Program-made: the position numbers and the translations under genes
Origin: Gordionus sp. m RMFG-2023
Taxonomy: Eukaryota > Nematomorpha > Gordioida > Chordodea > Parachordodidae
NCBI RefSeq assembly: GCF_954871325.1
Contig: NC_088775.1
Coordinates: 15,663,561 to 15,727,560, forward strand
Direction: 5' to 3'
DNA: 64,000 nt
Shown: positions 54,245 through 64,000 of the stretch, in pieces
Layout of the letters: every line of letters starts with the position of its first letter
How positions within the stretch are numbered: the stretch's first letter is position 1
Notes under the pieces: generated by a model
What the model saw: only the letters and a program-made list of their open reading frames with translations
The model's database searches: none
What the model was told of the DNA's origin: nothing

Positions 54245-54730
54245 GGTTCCACGTCTTTATAGAGAAACCATTATAGAGAATGTATTTTATAGAGAAACAT
54301 TTATAGAGAAAACAATTATAGAGAATGCATTTATAGAGAATTGTTTTATAGAGAATGTAATTTATAGAGAATGATTTTAAAGAGAATTATTTTATAGAGA
54401 ATGTCCTTTATAGAGAATGACTTCAAGGAGAATGATTTTATAGAGAATGCCGTTTATAGAGAATGGTTTTATAGAGAATGTCGATTATAGAGAATGATTT
54501 TAAAGAGAATTATTTTATAGAGAAGGTCCTTAATAGAGAATGACTTCAAAGAGAATGATTTTATAGAGAATGTTGTTTATAGAGAAGGATTTTAAAGAGA
54601 ATTACTTTTATAGAGAATTATTTTGTAGAGAATTTCATTGTAGAGAATTATTTTGTAGAGAATTACATTGTAGAGAATTATTTTGTAGAGAATTTTTTCT
54701 AGATCTTGATTTTATAGAGAAATATTGTAT
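54245..54730 (+). repeat. Minisatellite array, unit 14-18 nt (TTTTATAGAGAATG)
   Basis: About thirty tandem units of TATAGAGAAT with short variable spacers. Some higher-order repetition occurs (the block TCCTTTATAGAGAATGACTT recurs as TCCTTAATAGAGAATGACTT). A 67-codon frame in the array (ELFCREFHCREL pattern) is a repeat artefact. Confidence 0.95.
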
Positions 54731-55316
54731 GTTCAAAAAATTTATGCGGGATTTGAAAATATATCAAAATTAACATTTTAATAATACAATTCAGTTTATT
54801 TGTTGTATTTTTTCGATGACTTTATTTGTTTCAACAATGGTTTTTTTGTAAAATCTTTTTAGTTCATATCAAGGTAGCTTGATTATTAACTCAGCTAAAC
54901 CAACCCTGAAACGATTTGTTAAATATGTATTAACCGTTATTAAAGAGAATCTAAACTGAACCAACCATTTTTAAAATTTTTATATATTGCATTTATATGT
55001 CAGCTATCTAAATTAGCCTTTAGAAGGGTTCTTAACTTTACCCTTATGGATATATGACGGACGAGAATCTTATTCTAATTTTAATTAAGAAAAGGTTTTA
55101 ACCAGTTGTTTGGGTAAAAAATATGTCACATTCCCGTTCGTTCTGCGTTTCGGAACACGTTTCTAAATATAATTTTCTTTCTATTTTATTATACAAATTT
55201 TATTCATAAATCTTTTTAATATAGATAACTAAGAATTCATTAATCTCTAATGATACACATTTAGATGTATGCGATGGCTTTAATATATTGAGTGTCGAAA
55301 AGTGCCGATCTCTAGG

Positions 55317-55625
55317 GGTTCCACATATTTATAGAGAAACCAATATTTTTGATTAAATAGAAGCACCACAATTTTGTCCTACCTAAAAAACCAAAACCGT
55401 CAATTGAAGGTTTCTATATAAGATATTATAGCGAATGCATTACCGCGAATGCACTATCGCGAATGTATTATAGCGAACGCATTACCGCTAATGCATTATA
55501 GCGAGTATAATATAGCGAAAATATTATAGCGAATGCATTATCGCGAATGTATTAGCGCGAATGCTTTATCGCAAGTGTATTATCGCGAATTCATTGTCGC
55601 GAATGCATTATCTCAAATGAATTAC
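55317..55625 (+). repeat. Related terminus plus minisatellite (GCGAATGCATTATC)
   Basis: Begins GGTTCCACATATTTATAGAG, nearly the terminal sequence of the enclosing element. After AGGTTTCTATATAAGATAT it becomes a tandem array of TATCGCGAATGCAT variants (about fourteen units). It looks like one end of a sister element with a diverged array. Confidence 0.75.
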
Positions 55626-57108
55626 ATCAGTTGCGATATCTGGAATGGAGTTTGATGAAAACTACAATTTTATATTTATCGGCCTTTAGACAGACTTAGT
55701 TGAACCTGGAAATTAAGTTAAAGTCGGGCTTGGGTCTAAAAATATTTTTTTTTAAAATAGGGTTATTGATTTTTTTGACTCAAAAAATGTAAAAAAGATT
55801 ATAAGCAATAAAATAGATTTCTCTAAAGATTAGGGTAAAGGAATTAAATTTTTATATTAATTGATTGTTTAAATATGCGTTTAGTTATATTTTCCAATTA
55901 AATTTGGGACAGGACAGGCTCAGGCCTAAAATTTAAAATTATAGCTAGGGTCCTAAAAATAAAGATTTTGGATGGAGCTTTGGCCGAAATAAATAAAATT
56001 TGCAAGGCACTAAGAAAAAAAGTTTTATTTAAAACATTGAGCCAAACAGATAATTAGACCTTGGATTTATATTATTCTTTGACAAAGAATGCTTTAATTA
56101 GTGAGGGATTTAGTATGGACTTGATAAGCATTTTATGATAATAAATTTGTATTAATTGTTTAATCAAAACGACAAGGTCAAAGCTTATCACAACAAGACA
56201 TGAAACAATATTCAGCATCATAGGTAGATTGTTGAATTGAATTTCTATCCATCTCGTACTAAATTCGTGTAATCTCTGATGATGAAATTGCCACTATTGT
56301 GACTAAGGAATTATGAAAAAAATAGATTATTGATTTCCTTAATTGATTCTTGCTAAGTTCTTGCTTCCTGACGAGTCTTTTTTCTAATTATGTGATCAAA
56401 GACAAAATTGTATAAAAATGGATATAGAAATATAAAAAATATAAGTAGAGCTAAAATTGAATGAATTGAACATGCCTCATATATTATTAAAAATAACTTA
56501 GCTATTTTTAACACAAATTACAGTATATTTCCATTTCAGTTCAGTTGCTATATTTTTTTAATCTGATGAATGTCATAAATTTTATTAATGTGGCGATAAA
56601 AGTGATTGAACATTACTATCATCGCTAAAGATGAGAAAATTTAATGGAATAAAAAATTTACTTTGTGAGTTGTACTTCAAGGAGTAGATACAACCCTAAA
56701 AAATCGAAAGGTGGAAAATATCTCTTTTTTACATTTTATATGCCTTCATATTTTTTTAAATGTGTAATTCTTCAAGACTAAAAGAGGGATTTAAAATAAA
56801 AGTTTTAAAAGCAAGCATTGATGGATATAAAAATTAATTAAACAAGCTGAATCGATCATTTATGACTCCTCTTTTTACAGTAGAAAGCAAGGCCCTATAA
56901 AAAATATATAAGAAAAGTAAGATATCTGTCTCAGAAAGCGTAGATAATGAAAATCCTTATGTTATGCTGAAAAATAAAAATATTGCTTTTATCATGGAAA
57001 TTTTTTTATTAAGAAACACCCACCCCTTCCCCCCCCCCTCCCAACAGAAAAGTTTGAATAAATAATTAGCCCTAATGATACGAAGTTAAATATTAATGAT
57101 AATTATAC

Positions 57109-57476
57109 TTGCTTATAACCAGATCTATAGACCGACTACCAATAATAAAAAGACGCTTAACCATTCAAACAATGTTAAACAGGACCTTTTACCACAGGAG
57201 AAGGGGTTATAACTCAAGATTGGCATTGAAATTAAAATGGGTAGTTTGTATTTGGTCCGTTGTTCTAATTTTAATGTGGTATAGGAAATGAGTGAAGTGG
57301 GGGAAGAAGGTGGTAGTATTATAATATATGATGCAAAATCTTTTGATAATTAGGTATTTAAAATATCTTCTAAGTGTAAAAGAGTTAGTAAATATTGTGC
57401 AATCTGCTGCAAATATCAAGCTTAGATATTTGCTAAAGAAAGACATTACAATGCGATGGAAATCAGTGTATATCAT
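57109..57476 (+). pseudogene. Possible transposase trace in the inner element (very uncertain)
   Basis: The plus strand encodes FYHRRRGYNSRLALKLKWVV then CIWSVVLILMW. The spacing KYNxGR...WVFG is characteristic of Merlin/IS1595-type transposases, and this resembles it loosely. A second frame downstream reads RYLLKKDITMRWKSVYIM. The required aspartate before this motif was not identified. It could equally be chance. Confidence 0.25.
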
Positions 57477-57983
57477 GATACAAAACTTCTTATAATCATA
57501 TGATGAAATTCAAGTTTGTCTGTGAACCTACCATATTTAAACAAATTGGTATCAATAAATATAATCCCTATATGTAAATAAAAAATTTCTTATAAATATT
57601 AAAAGTCTGATCTTCGGAATGTTTAACAAGTGCAAAAAACCTATAAAACATTTTAAAATTTGTTTCATCTTTCTCTACACTGCTAAGGAGTTTAGGCTTG
57701 TAATAAGAAATTTTCATTTTACTAAAATCAATTTAGAGAAAAAAGTGTATTATTTTAAATTTTGTCGGTGTATAATTTTTAGGTAAGGGTTTGAACTATC
57801 ATCTTGTAAATTCAGATACAATTATTTTCGGACCTTTGACGATTTTGACAGAAATGATCTAACCACCCCCTGGTCTTCCTTGCTTACCCTGTGAATATTA
57901 GACAGCTCTAGTGATTTTTTAACTAAACTTAATTTTGGTAAGGCTATAGTTTTATGGGTATTGTTTGTTTTTGTTATTATTTG

Positions 57984-58569
57984 CATTTAAAATCATTAAT
58001 TTAGTGCGTTTTATTAAATTTAAAAATCTGATTTTGTCAGAAATGCACCTGAATAAGTGTAGAATGCCCACCCTTAATGTTGCGCAATCGGTTAATTTAG
58101 GCAATTCCAAAACGGTTAGCCAAGTTTTTAGGTTAAAAAATCGGCTAAGCATAATTAGGCTTAGCATTAAAATAGGCGAGAACTAATTATTCAAAAATTA
58201 GGCAACGGCTAAGGAGCTCGGTTAATCGCCCGTCATATATCGTTACATAATAAATATATTAAATAATTTTAATAAAGGCTAGGCTTAGTGATGCGTAACG
58301 CTGACGGGCGATTAGCCTAGCTCCCAGTCCCTACATTTTGTCTAATTAGTTTTAGGCGATTTTTCGGTTAAGCCAAATTAGGTTTAGCTGATTTTTAGGC
58401 TACTAACATTACTTAAATTTCAGATTAATGTAAATTAAAATTTCTTCAGAGGTTCAATATAAGATCTTCTGAAATTTATAGGGTGGGTATTCTATACATA
58501 TTATAATGCATTTTCAGCGAAATCAAATTTAAAATTTAATAAAACGCGCTCAATTTATGATTTAAAATG
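57984..58569. mobile_element. Inverted-repeat MITE family M2, with inner GC-rich palindrome
   Basis: The left arm CATTTAAAATCATTAATTTA...TCTGATTTTGTCAGAAATGC...GCCCACCC mirrors the right arm (GGGTGGGTATTC...GCATTTTCAGCGAAATCA...TTTAAAATG) over about 90 nt. Inside, GGAGCTCGGTTAATCGCCCG and CGGGCGATTAGCCTAGCTCC (58215-58325) form a further hairpin. Same family as 14722-14990. Confidence 0.7.
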
Positions 58570-59324
58570 AAAAAATAAAACAAAATAAAATTATTAAATA
58601 CAAAAAAATATTGGCGCAATCGTATGAAATTCCCAGGGTAGATTCTCTTCGGAATTGGTAAAATCAGATTTATTAGGGAAATTATAAAAGCGCACTATAA
58701 ATCAGAGACCTGCCCGACCTTAAGCCCGGGCAGTATTTTAATTTTTTTAAATATACCCGCCGAGCCTAAAATTTTATTTTTTTAAATACACGGGCCGGGT
58801 CAAAAAAAGCTTTTTTTTTAAAACTCGAGCCGGGCCATATATTTTAAAACCAAATATTACAACACCATTATTATCTAGGCAAATTAAAAATATATAATAT
58901 ATTTTTAAAAAATCGGGGCCGGGCTAAGCAGATTAAAATAATGCACAAAGCAACTAAATATTGACAAAATTTTCTAAAACAATTGGTGTAAGGCTGGCTT
59001 TGTTGCTAATAGTTTTTTTTTAAAATGGCTACTCTACTAGTTAAAGCAAAGCACTAATAGAAACTGATAAAGAAGGAAACATTTTCATAATTTTAGCATT
59101 ACTACTTCTAATTGTTCAGCGTATTTTAAAAAATAACAACAGAAAACTCAAAAATATTATCATAATTATTCATAAGCAATACAAATCAGGAACGTGAATA
59201 ATTTTTTTTAAGATTATTTTTTCCCTTTTTTTATTCAAGGGTTCCGAGAATTTATATGACGGCATATGTCTTGTTTTTTTTGAGAAAATTTATTTCTAAA
59301 ATAATACTTAATTCATTTTCTATA

Positions 59325-59769
59325 AAATTCTATAAAATTATTCTCTATAAAATCCTTCTCTATAAAATAATTCTCTCTAAAACAATTCTCTGTAAAATAT
59401 TCTCTATAAAATAATTCTCTGTAAAACAATTCTCTGTAAAATATTCTCTATAAAATCATTCTCTATAAACGACATTCTATATAATTGTTTTCTCTTTAAA
59501 AGTTTCTCTATAAAATAAATTCTCTATAAAATCATTCTCTATAAACGAAATTCTCTACAAAATCATTCTCTATAAATGAGATTCTCTATAAACGACATTC
59601 TCTATAATTGTTTTCTCTTTAAAAGTTTCTCTATAAAATAAATTCTCTATAAAATCATTCTCTATAAACGATATTCTTTATAAACGACATTCTCTACAAT
59701 TGTTTTCTCTATAAAAGTTTCTCTATATTTGCATTCTCTATAAAAGATTCTCTGTAAAGACGGGATACC
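59325..59769 (-). repeat. Minisatellite array, inverted copy (ATTCTCTATAAAAT)
   Basis: Reverse complement of the 54245-54730 array type, about twenty-five units, some CTGTAAAA and CTTTAAAA variants, plus longer repeated blocks (CGACATTCTCTATAATTG recurs). It ends at the element terminus TCTTTACAGAG (inverted). Confidence 0.95.
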
Positions 59770-61184
59770 GATTAATATATTTAAAAAAAATATATAAGAA
59801 TAATAATCATAACTCATTTTTAAATATATTATTTGAACGTAGAAGTAATATACTTTCTAATATGAGTCGATTCATATCTGTTCGTTGTGAACACAAATTT
59901 TAGCCCCGATAAGGCCCTTTAACAGAAACTTGTGCTGCAGAAACCACAAGTACTATAATAGCAAATTTATATAATTCTGGGTATTAAAATTTTCTTGATT
60001 CCCACTGTATAAAAACTGATAATTTTTTAGATTAATTAAGTAAATGCAATTCAAAAATTGGTTATTTAGATATTTTATATTAAGATATAGAAAATAAGAA
60101 GGCTCTAATACTATATGCAGTTAAAAGATTGTGTTAGTAAAAAAATTATTATATACTTCTTATGGATATTAAACAAATATTTTGATCTTTAATAATTATA
60201 AATAACGACGCAGATATAGTAAAATATGTATTACACCACGGAAAAAAATGTAAAATTATATATTTCATTCTGGTTGAAACAATTTTTTTAAGGTTCATTT
60301 TACTCCTTCAAAAAAAATTATATCGGTTTGTCTACTGTCCAGTTATTTATAACGGTTCAGAGGATCATTCCAGTTCACTCGGGGTCCCTGAATTGTACTA
60401 GTCTTGTCTGATGATAAAACCTTCTGACAAATCTTGCAATGAAGTTAAGACCATTTTAATTTTTTTTTATCGAAGTTAAAATATTTTGCGAATTTAGAAA
60501 GGAAATTCCATATTATCATCATTTTCCATGGAAAATCTTTTTTGATATGCTCTATGCCAAAATTATCTTTAATGTCAATCTCTATTGTCAACATTTTGGA
60601 CTATTCGCTACTTTCTAAATTAGTAGTGAGCTACCACTATCGCTATTTTTTTTAAATTTTAGCGCGCTAAAACAACCGTTGCTGAAAAAAGTAGTGCGCT
60701 ACTATAATAACACTGCATAAAACAACATTAAAGAATCAAAATAATAAATAATTTTAATTAAAACATATTTTTCTACCTAAAAAGGAAAAATAGTTTAATA
60801 TAAAAAATTGGTAATTGAATATTCTGCTCATGATATCAAAATAAATATAAAATCTTTCAAACCTCCTGACTGACTTTTAAATCTTGTTTTTTTAAAAAAA
60901 AATCATATTTTGATTGTAATATTAAATCAGCCAAATAATGGGTAGAAATAAAAATAAAATATTAATTTATTTTCGGGTTACCGGGGGATATATATTTTAT
61001 TGATGATCCTATGTTCTCGCAGGATGAGAAATCTTATTAGCAATTATATTGATAATAATAATTAATTCGATATAATAAATTTGTAATAATATATTATGTA
61101 GTATTGGAATATGGAATCCATGATACATTTAATTGAGAGCAATTTTAATATTTGGGAAAGTTTGATTTGGTTGTAAATGTATTT

Positions 61185-61350
61185 CAGGCATGTATAGAGT
61201 ACCCACATTTGATATTTAAACAACGTGACCTTTGGACCTAACTTTTATTATACGGATTTTTTAATATGAATTAAAAATTAAAACACAAACGTTTATATTA
61301 AGTCTGGAATAGGATAAGGTACTCTACACATGCTGGAGTACATTTTGCGG
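61185..61350. repeat. Inverted repeat (GGCATGTATAGAGTACCC / GGTACTCTACACATGC)
   Basis: Arms about 150 nt apart are complementary over roughly 17 nt. It is probably a small palindromic transposon related to M2 (similar TACC edges). Confidence 0.5.
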
Positions 61351-61807
61351 TTATTTAAAAAAAATTTAAATCGCCCTCGGTAAATGATTAAAATTGAGAG
61401 ATTCCAAATCCACGAGGTTTTCCTTATTCCAATAACACATATATATATCGATATCTAAGAGAAGTAAAAAAATCAAATAAGACCAATAAAGCGTCACCCC
61501 CCTCCCTATTCCACTCTCAATTCTTATAGAATCTAGTTTTTTCAGGCATTACTATTTATATATAATACTACCGGAAACTGACGATACATTTATTTAAGTA
61601 TCAATTACTAATCAGGTGCTAGTGACACTCCCACCATAAAAGCGGGTAATCAGCTGTTTCTTATTCAACGACGCTTCAAAATGCATTTAAATGAATGAAT
61701 CGTCATTCTACTAGGATGGTATTAGACTTTATTTAGTTCACTATAATATCAAAATATATTTATGTTTTTGAAAATATAAAAAAAATGCACGTGATACTTA
61801 TGGGTAG

Positions 61808-61960
61808 GATTGTTAAAAGGCCCGATTTTCGAAAACGTCCGGAAGATCTTAGGCAAAATAATATTATATAATTCTCTAAATTTGGCAAATAGTGGCCCAA
61901 ACCTTTTTCCATCTAATGTTATTTTGGCTAATTAATCGGGTCTTTTTTAAAAATCCACCG
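61808..61960. repeat. Inverted repeat (GGCCCGATTTTC / AATCGGGTC) MITE-like
   Basis: The left arm AGGCCCGATTTTCG...TAGGCAAAATAATA mirrors TTATTTTGGCTAATTAATCG-GGTC. The central CTCTAAATTTGGCAAATAG also occurs in similar form (inverted context) near 3915-3945, showing a dispersed family. Confidence 0.5.
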
Positions 61961-62630
61961 AAACGAGTTTTTACTTATGGAGCCTATTTAAATCTATTAT
62001 ATTCTTTTTTGATTTAATTTTTTTTTTGTTAAATTCTGATCTTAAGGCAAATCTAAATATTTATTGTAATTTTATATAAATTTATTTTAGGCCCGAATTT
62101 TTTCATTTTGTAATTTTTTCTATTTTTAAAATTATATTATTGGGCAGGGGGTATGTCGGGATCTCCATTAATTCTTATCTCGCATAAATTTTAGCACATG
62201 ATAGATTAAAAATAAAATTCCTTCCTCGTTTAAGTGAATACCTCACAGCAAATAACATTTATTATAATTTTAAATATATTTAATATGGCCATCATTGCCA
62301 AGCGATTGATCTAAAAAAAATTTAAAACTTCTAATGGATTAGCGAGACTATTTCTCTTAATATCTAACTTTTCTTAGAGCCCTACTTGTCGAAAGTCGTA
62401 TTCGAACCTAAATATTTTTAAATCAGGTAAAAAAAATTAATTTGAAGGGTTCTACTATAAACCTTAGTGTAAACCGAATCGTTAAATATATATATGATAT
62501 ATTGTTGTAGAATTATTATTTCTTTTCTTATATCACATGTTTTTCAGGCGAATTGATAGACAGGCTATTCCAAATTTTTTTTTAAATATAAATATTTTCT
62601 TAAAGTTTATGGACAAATTATGTCAAATAG

Positions 62631-62878
62631 TAGTGACTGTCAATTTCCGTGTAGAAATGGAAACTGCGTACTTTCTTCCGATTTCAGGGATGGCCAGGAT
62701 GATTGTGGAGATTATTCGGATGAAGGTAATTTTTTATATATTTTTTTAAAATATAGCTTATACTAATTAAAATATAATTTTTTTATAGAATGCTTACCTT
62801 GGTATTATACATGTCCAAAAACCGGTGTTTGTATATCAGCTCAAACTTTCGCCACTGGAAATTATAACTGTTCTTTAG
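62631..62878 (+). CDS. Two exons of an LDL-receptor class A repeat protein (partial gene)
   Basis: The first exon (start about 62631 after TCAAATAG, or 62606 after CTTAAAG; end 62725) encodes SDCQFPCRNGNCVLSSDF then RDGQDDCGDYSDE. The DCGDYSDE calcium-binding signature is diagnostic of LDLa repeats. A 63-nt intron (62726-62788) is phase 1 and joins G+AA to give Glu. The second exon (62789-62878) reads ECLPWYYTCPKTGVCISAQ and ATGNYNCSLG, a second, more diverged LDLa-like unit, and ends phase 1 at GTAATT. The first repeat lacks the cysteine that normally precedes the DG motif (here FRDG), so one disulfide must differ. LDLa proteins are secreted or cell-surface. No other exons were recognised up to 64000 or upstream; a 50-nt AG...GT bounded stretch near 62380-62430 is a very weak candidate. 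Confidence 0.72.
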
Positions 62879-62910
62879 GTAATTTTAACATAGAAAATAT
62901 AAAAAAATTG

Positions 62911-63125
62911 TAACCCTGTATTCTCAGTTAGGAGAGAAGGAAGGAAGGAAGGAAGGAAGGAAGGAAGGAAGGAAGGAAGGAAGGAAGGAAGGAAGGAAGG
63001 AAGGAAGGAAGGAAGGAAGGAAGGAAGGAAGGAAGGAAGAGATAAATAGGAAAGAAAGAAAATATAATATTTTTATAATTTTTGTATACAACGCTGCGAA
63101 TTCGCGCTAACTAGGAATGAAGGAT
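62911..63125. mobile_element. Palindromic MITE, family M1, copy 4, split by a GGAA array
   Basis: Starts TAACCCTGTATTCTCAGTTA and ends GCGAATTCGCGCTAACTA then GGAATGAAGGATA. The left arm after CAGTTAGGA has expanded into a GGAA tetranucleotide array (about 62937-63038). It begins 32 nt after the donor of the second LDLa exon, so it sits in that gene's intron. Confidence 0.65.
62937..63038 (+). repeat. GGAA tetranucleotide microsatellite, about 25 units
   Basis: An uninterrupted run of GGAA units inside an M1 MITE. GGAA arrays can bind ETS-family factors, but nothing here shows that they do. Confidence 0.97.
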
Positions 63126-64000
63126 AAAATATAACTATGATTTATTATTATTTTATTAATAATTATTGCGCGAACAGTTAGATTTATTTATGATTATTTA
63201 ATTTCTGACCGACGCTTTTTATTTTGTTAATCAACCATTCTTTACTTTTAAGCTTTACGATTCTTGTTCAATCGCGCCCTTTCATTTTCCATTTTGACGC
63301 CCTTTTTTGCCTTTACTTTTTTGGGGAAGCCACTTATCAATTTTTTTTAGAAAATATTAATCGTAATTTGGACATTTTTAGAATTTTTATATTAATTATT
63401 TTAAAAAACAATTTAATTGCATAAAATATTCAAAAAAATGGCAATGGGAATTGTGTGATGACAAAAATATAGTAATACATTCACCATGAGCATATAAGCA
63501 TCCACGAGATGGGGGGGGGGGGGGGTAATATTCATGGTGAAAGTAATACAATATGTACCTATTTAAATACTTTGGCAATCATTTTAGAATCATAAATGTT
63601 AAATCAATGGTTTAAAGTAATATATTCGATTTATCGCTTCAGATAATAAAAATTGAGTTTCACTTGAGCCTCATCGAACTAAAAAAATTCATAGAGGCCC
63701 CTGACTCACAGTAATTTAATTCTGTGACGGATCTTAGTCCCTTAATATATCTAATTTTTAATGAAATACTACTTATAGCTTCTTTGCTGCCATATGTTAT
63801 CATTTACATTTCACCCACGGTGGACTAGCTAACATTCTGCCTTAGTCCATAACTTTCAGCAAATAAATTAATAAGCATCCGTATCAATCTGATTTTTTAC
63901 CTGACGGAAAATCTGCATCTTATATCAAATCATTCAAAAATAAAATTATATATAGTATTAACATTAATCTAACCCTACCCATTTCATTATAAATTTTTCC
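63126..64000. other. Window end, no gene recognised
   Basis: AT-rich with a G tract of about 17 nt near 63510-63526, flanked by ATTCACCATGAGCATA-type and TATTCATGGTGAA sequences that are inverted relative to each other (63478-63545). This suggests a small hairpin element with a G-rich core. No further LDLa exon was seen. Confidence 0.4.

Larger units (their letters stand above)
54245..59769. mobile_element. Inner element: 5.5-kb transposon with minisatellite inverted ends
   Basis: A perfect 9-bp target duplication GATTAATAT flanks it (54236-54244 and 59770-59778). Ends are GGTTCCACGTCTTTATAGAG and, inverted, GGTATCCCGTCTTTACAGAG (18 of the first 22 nt equal). Each terminus continues as an array of TATAGAGAATG-type units in opposite orientation (54245-54730 and 59325-59769). 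The interior holds a GCGAATGC array, an M2 MITE, a CCGGGCC repeat and weak coding traces. The 9-bp duplication and GG start would suit Merlin or Mutator; a possible Merlin-like trace lies at 57109-57300. Confidence 0.82.
53918..60390. mobile_element. Middle shell: hAT-like element with CAGGGACC ends
   Basis: The left end CAGGGACCTGGACC followed by GGTTACGGTTCG and TTCGGTTCGGTTC mirrors right-end CAGGGACCCCGAG (inverted), with TGAACCG-type subterminal sequence. Flanking AAGTTGT and AATTGT are similar but not an exact duplication. It encloses the element at 54245-59769. Confidence 0.55.
53596..60715. mobile_element. Outer shell: hAT element family H1 carrying two nested elements
   Basis: The left end AAGTGTTGTTAAACGATAC then AAAGTAGCGCGCTATCGC mirrors right-end CAGTGTTATTATAGTAGCGC (inverted). 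Flanks are TATAAAAC (53588-53595) and CATAAAAC (60716-60723), an 8-bp duplication with one mismatch. Subterminal motifs match the H1 hAT at 46365-47766. No H1 transposase is seen inside. The interior is filled by the elements at 53918-60390 and 54245-59769. Confidence 0.7.
60724..62605. other. Intergenic or intronic stretch before the LDLa exons
   Basis: Contains the two inverted repeats listed above and AT-rich DNA. Upstream exons of the LDLa gene were not identified. Confidence 0.4.

Noticed and set aside
54245-54730. CRISPR-like regular repeats
   Set aside because: Units are 14-18 nt, degenerate, with very short spacers, inside a eukaryotic transposon terminus; not a CRISPR array.
54570-54773. 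Open frame with ELFCREFHCREL-type repeats
   Set aside because: It is a translation of the TATAGAGAATG minisatellite; no start context, no homology.
57984-58569. Overlapping plus and minus frames of about 72 codons near 58 kb
   Set aside because: They fall inside the M2 inverted-repeat MITE and have no protein resemblance.
53596-60715. A single 7-kb palindromic structure or segmental inverted duplication
   Set aside because: The mirrored order is explained by three nested elements, two with good target duplications; the sequences between the mirrored motifs do not match each other.

Overview
This window is AT-rich animal nuclear DNA: spliced genes with GT-AG introns, AATAAA signals and a heavy load of DNA transposons. 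The organism cannot be named from the sequence. Two metazoan genes are recognisable by homology, and 38-45 nt introns sit beside multi-kilobase introns in one gene. That intron pattern recalls flatworms, but this is only a hint. I found no bacterial operons, CRISPR array, rRNA or convincing intact tRNA, and no retroviral or LTR element.

Genes. (1) The minus strand from 28618 down to 1737 carries most of a Drp1/DNM1L dynamin-related GTPase (mitochondrial and peroxisomal fission). I place 18 exons; 16 align directly to the family with consistent splice phases and two are less certain. The last short coding exon is not visible and probably lies beyond position 1. Exons 1-8 (GTPase domain and start of the middle domain) are packed into 2 kb. 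Exons 9-18 are spread over 20 kb. (2) Inside Drp1 intron 15, on the opposite strand, lies a two-exon gene of unknown function (7359-9687). (3) At 44442-45374 is an intronless PDCD10/CCM3 gene (STRIPAK/CCM signalling adaptor). (4) At about 62631-62878 are two short exons of an LDL-receptor class A repeat protein that continues off the recognised part.

Regions. 1-28.6 kb is Drp1 with its introns. The introns hold a piggyBac fossil (2.8-3.6 kb), small palindromic elements (5.2, 10.8, 13, 14.8 kb), the nested gene (7.4-9.9 kb), a minisatellite (11.7 kb), and one hAT transposon inserted into another (about 21.8-24.9 kb). 28.6-44.4 kb is intergenic: a diverged direct duplication, a hAT element with a BED-like finger (32.2-35.9 kb), and a 2-kb foldback transposon built from ACGCGT-containing tandem units with a perfect 8-bp target duplication (40.76-42.82 kb). 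44.4-45.9 kb is PDCD10. 46.4-48.8 kb holds two hAT fossils. 53.6-60.7 kb is a three-layer nest: two hAT-type shells around a 5.5-kb element that is flanked by a perfect 9-bp target duplication and whose ends are inverted minisatellite arrays. 61-64 kb holds small inverted repeats and the LDLa exons.

The most unusual signals are the foldback elements with tandem-array termini, the sharp change in CpG density and intron size inside the Drp1 gene, the opposite-strand nested orphan gene, and the single-exon PDCD10. All protein identifications rest on remembered family sequences, not on a search.
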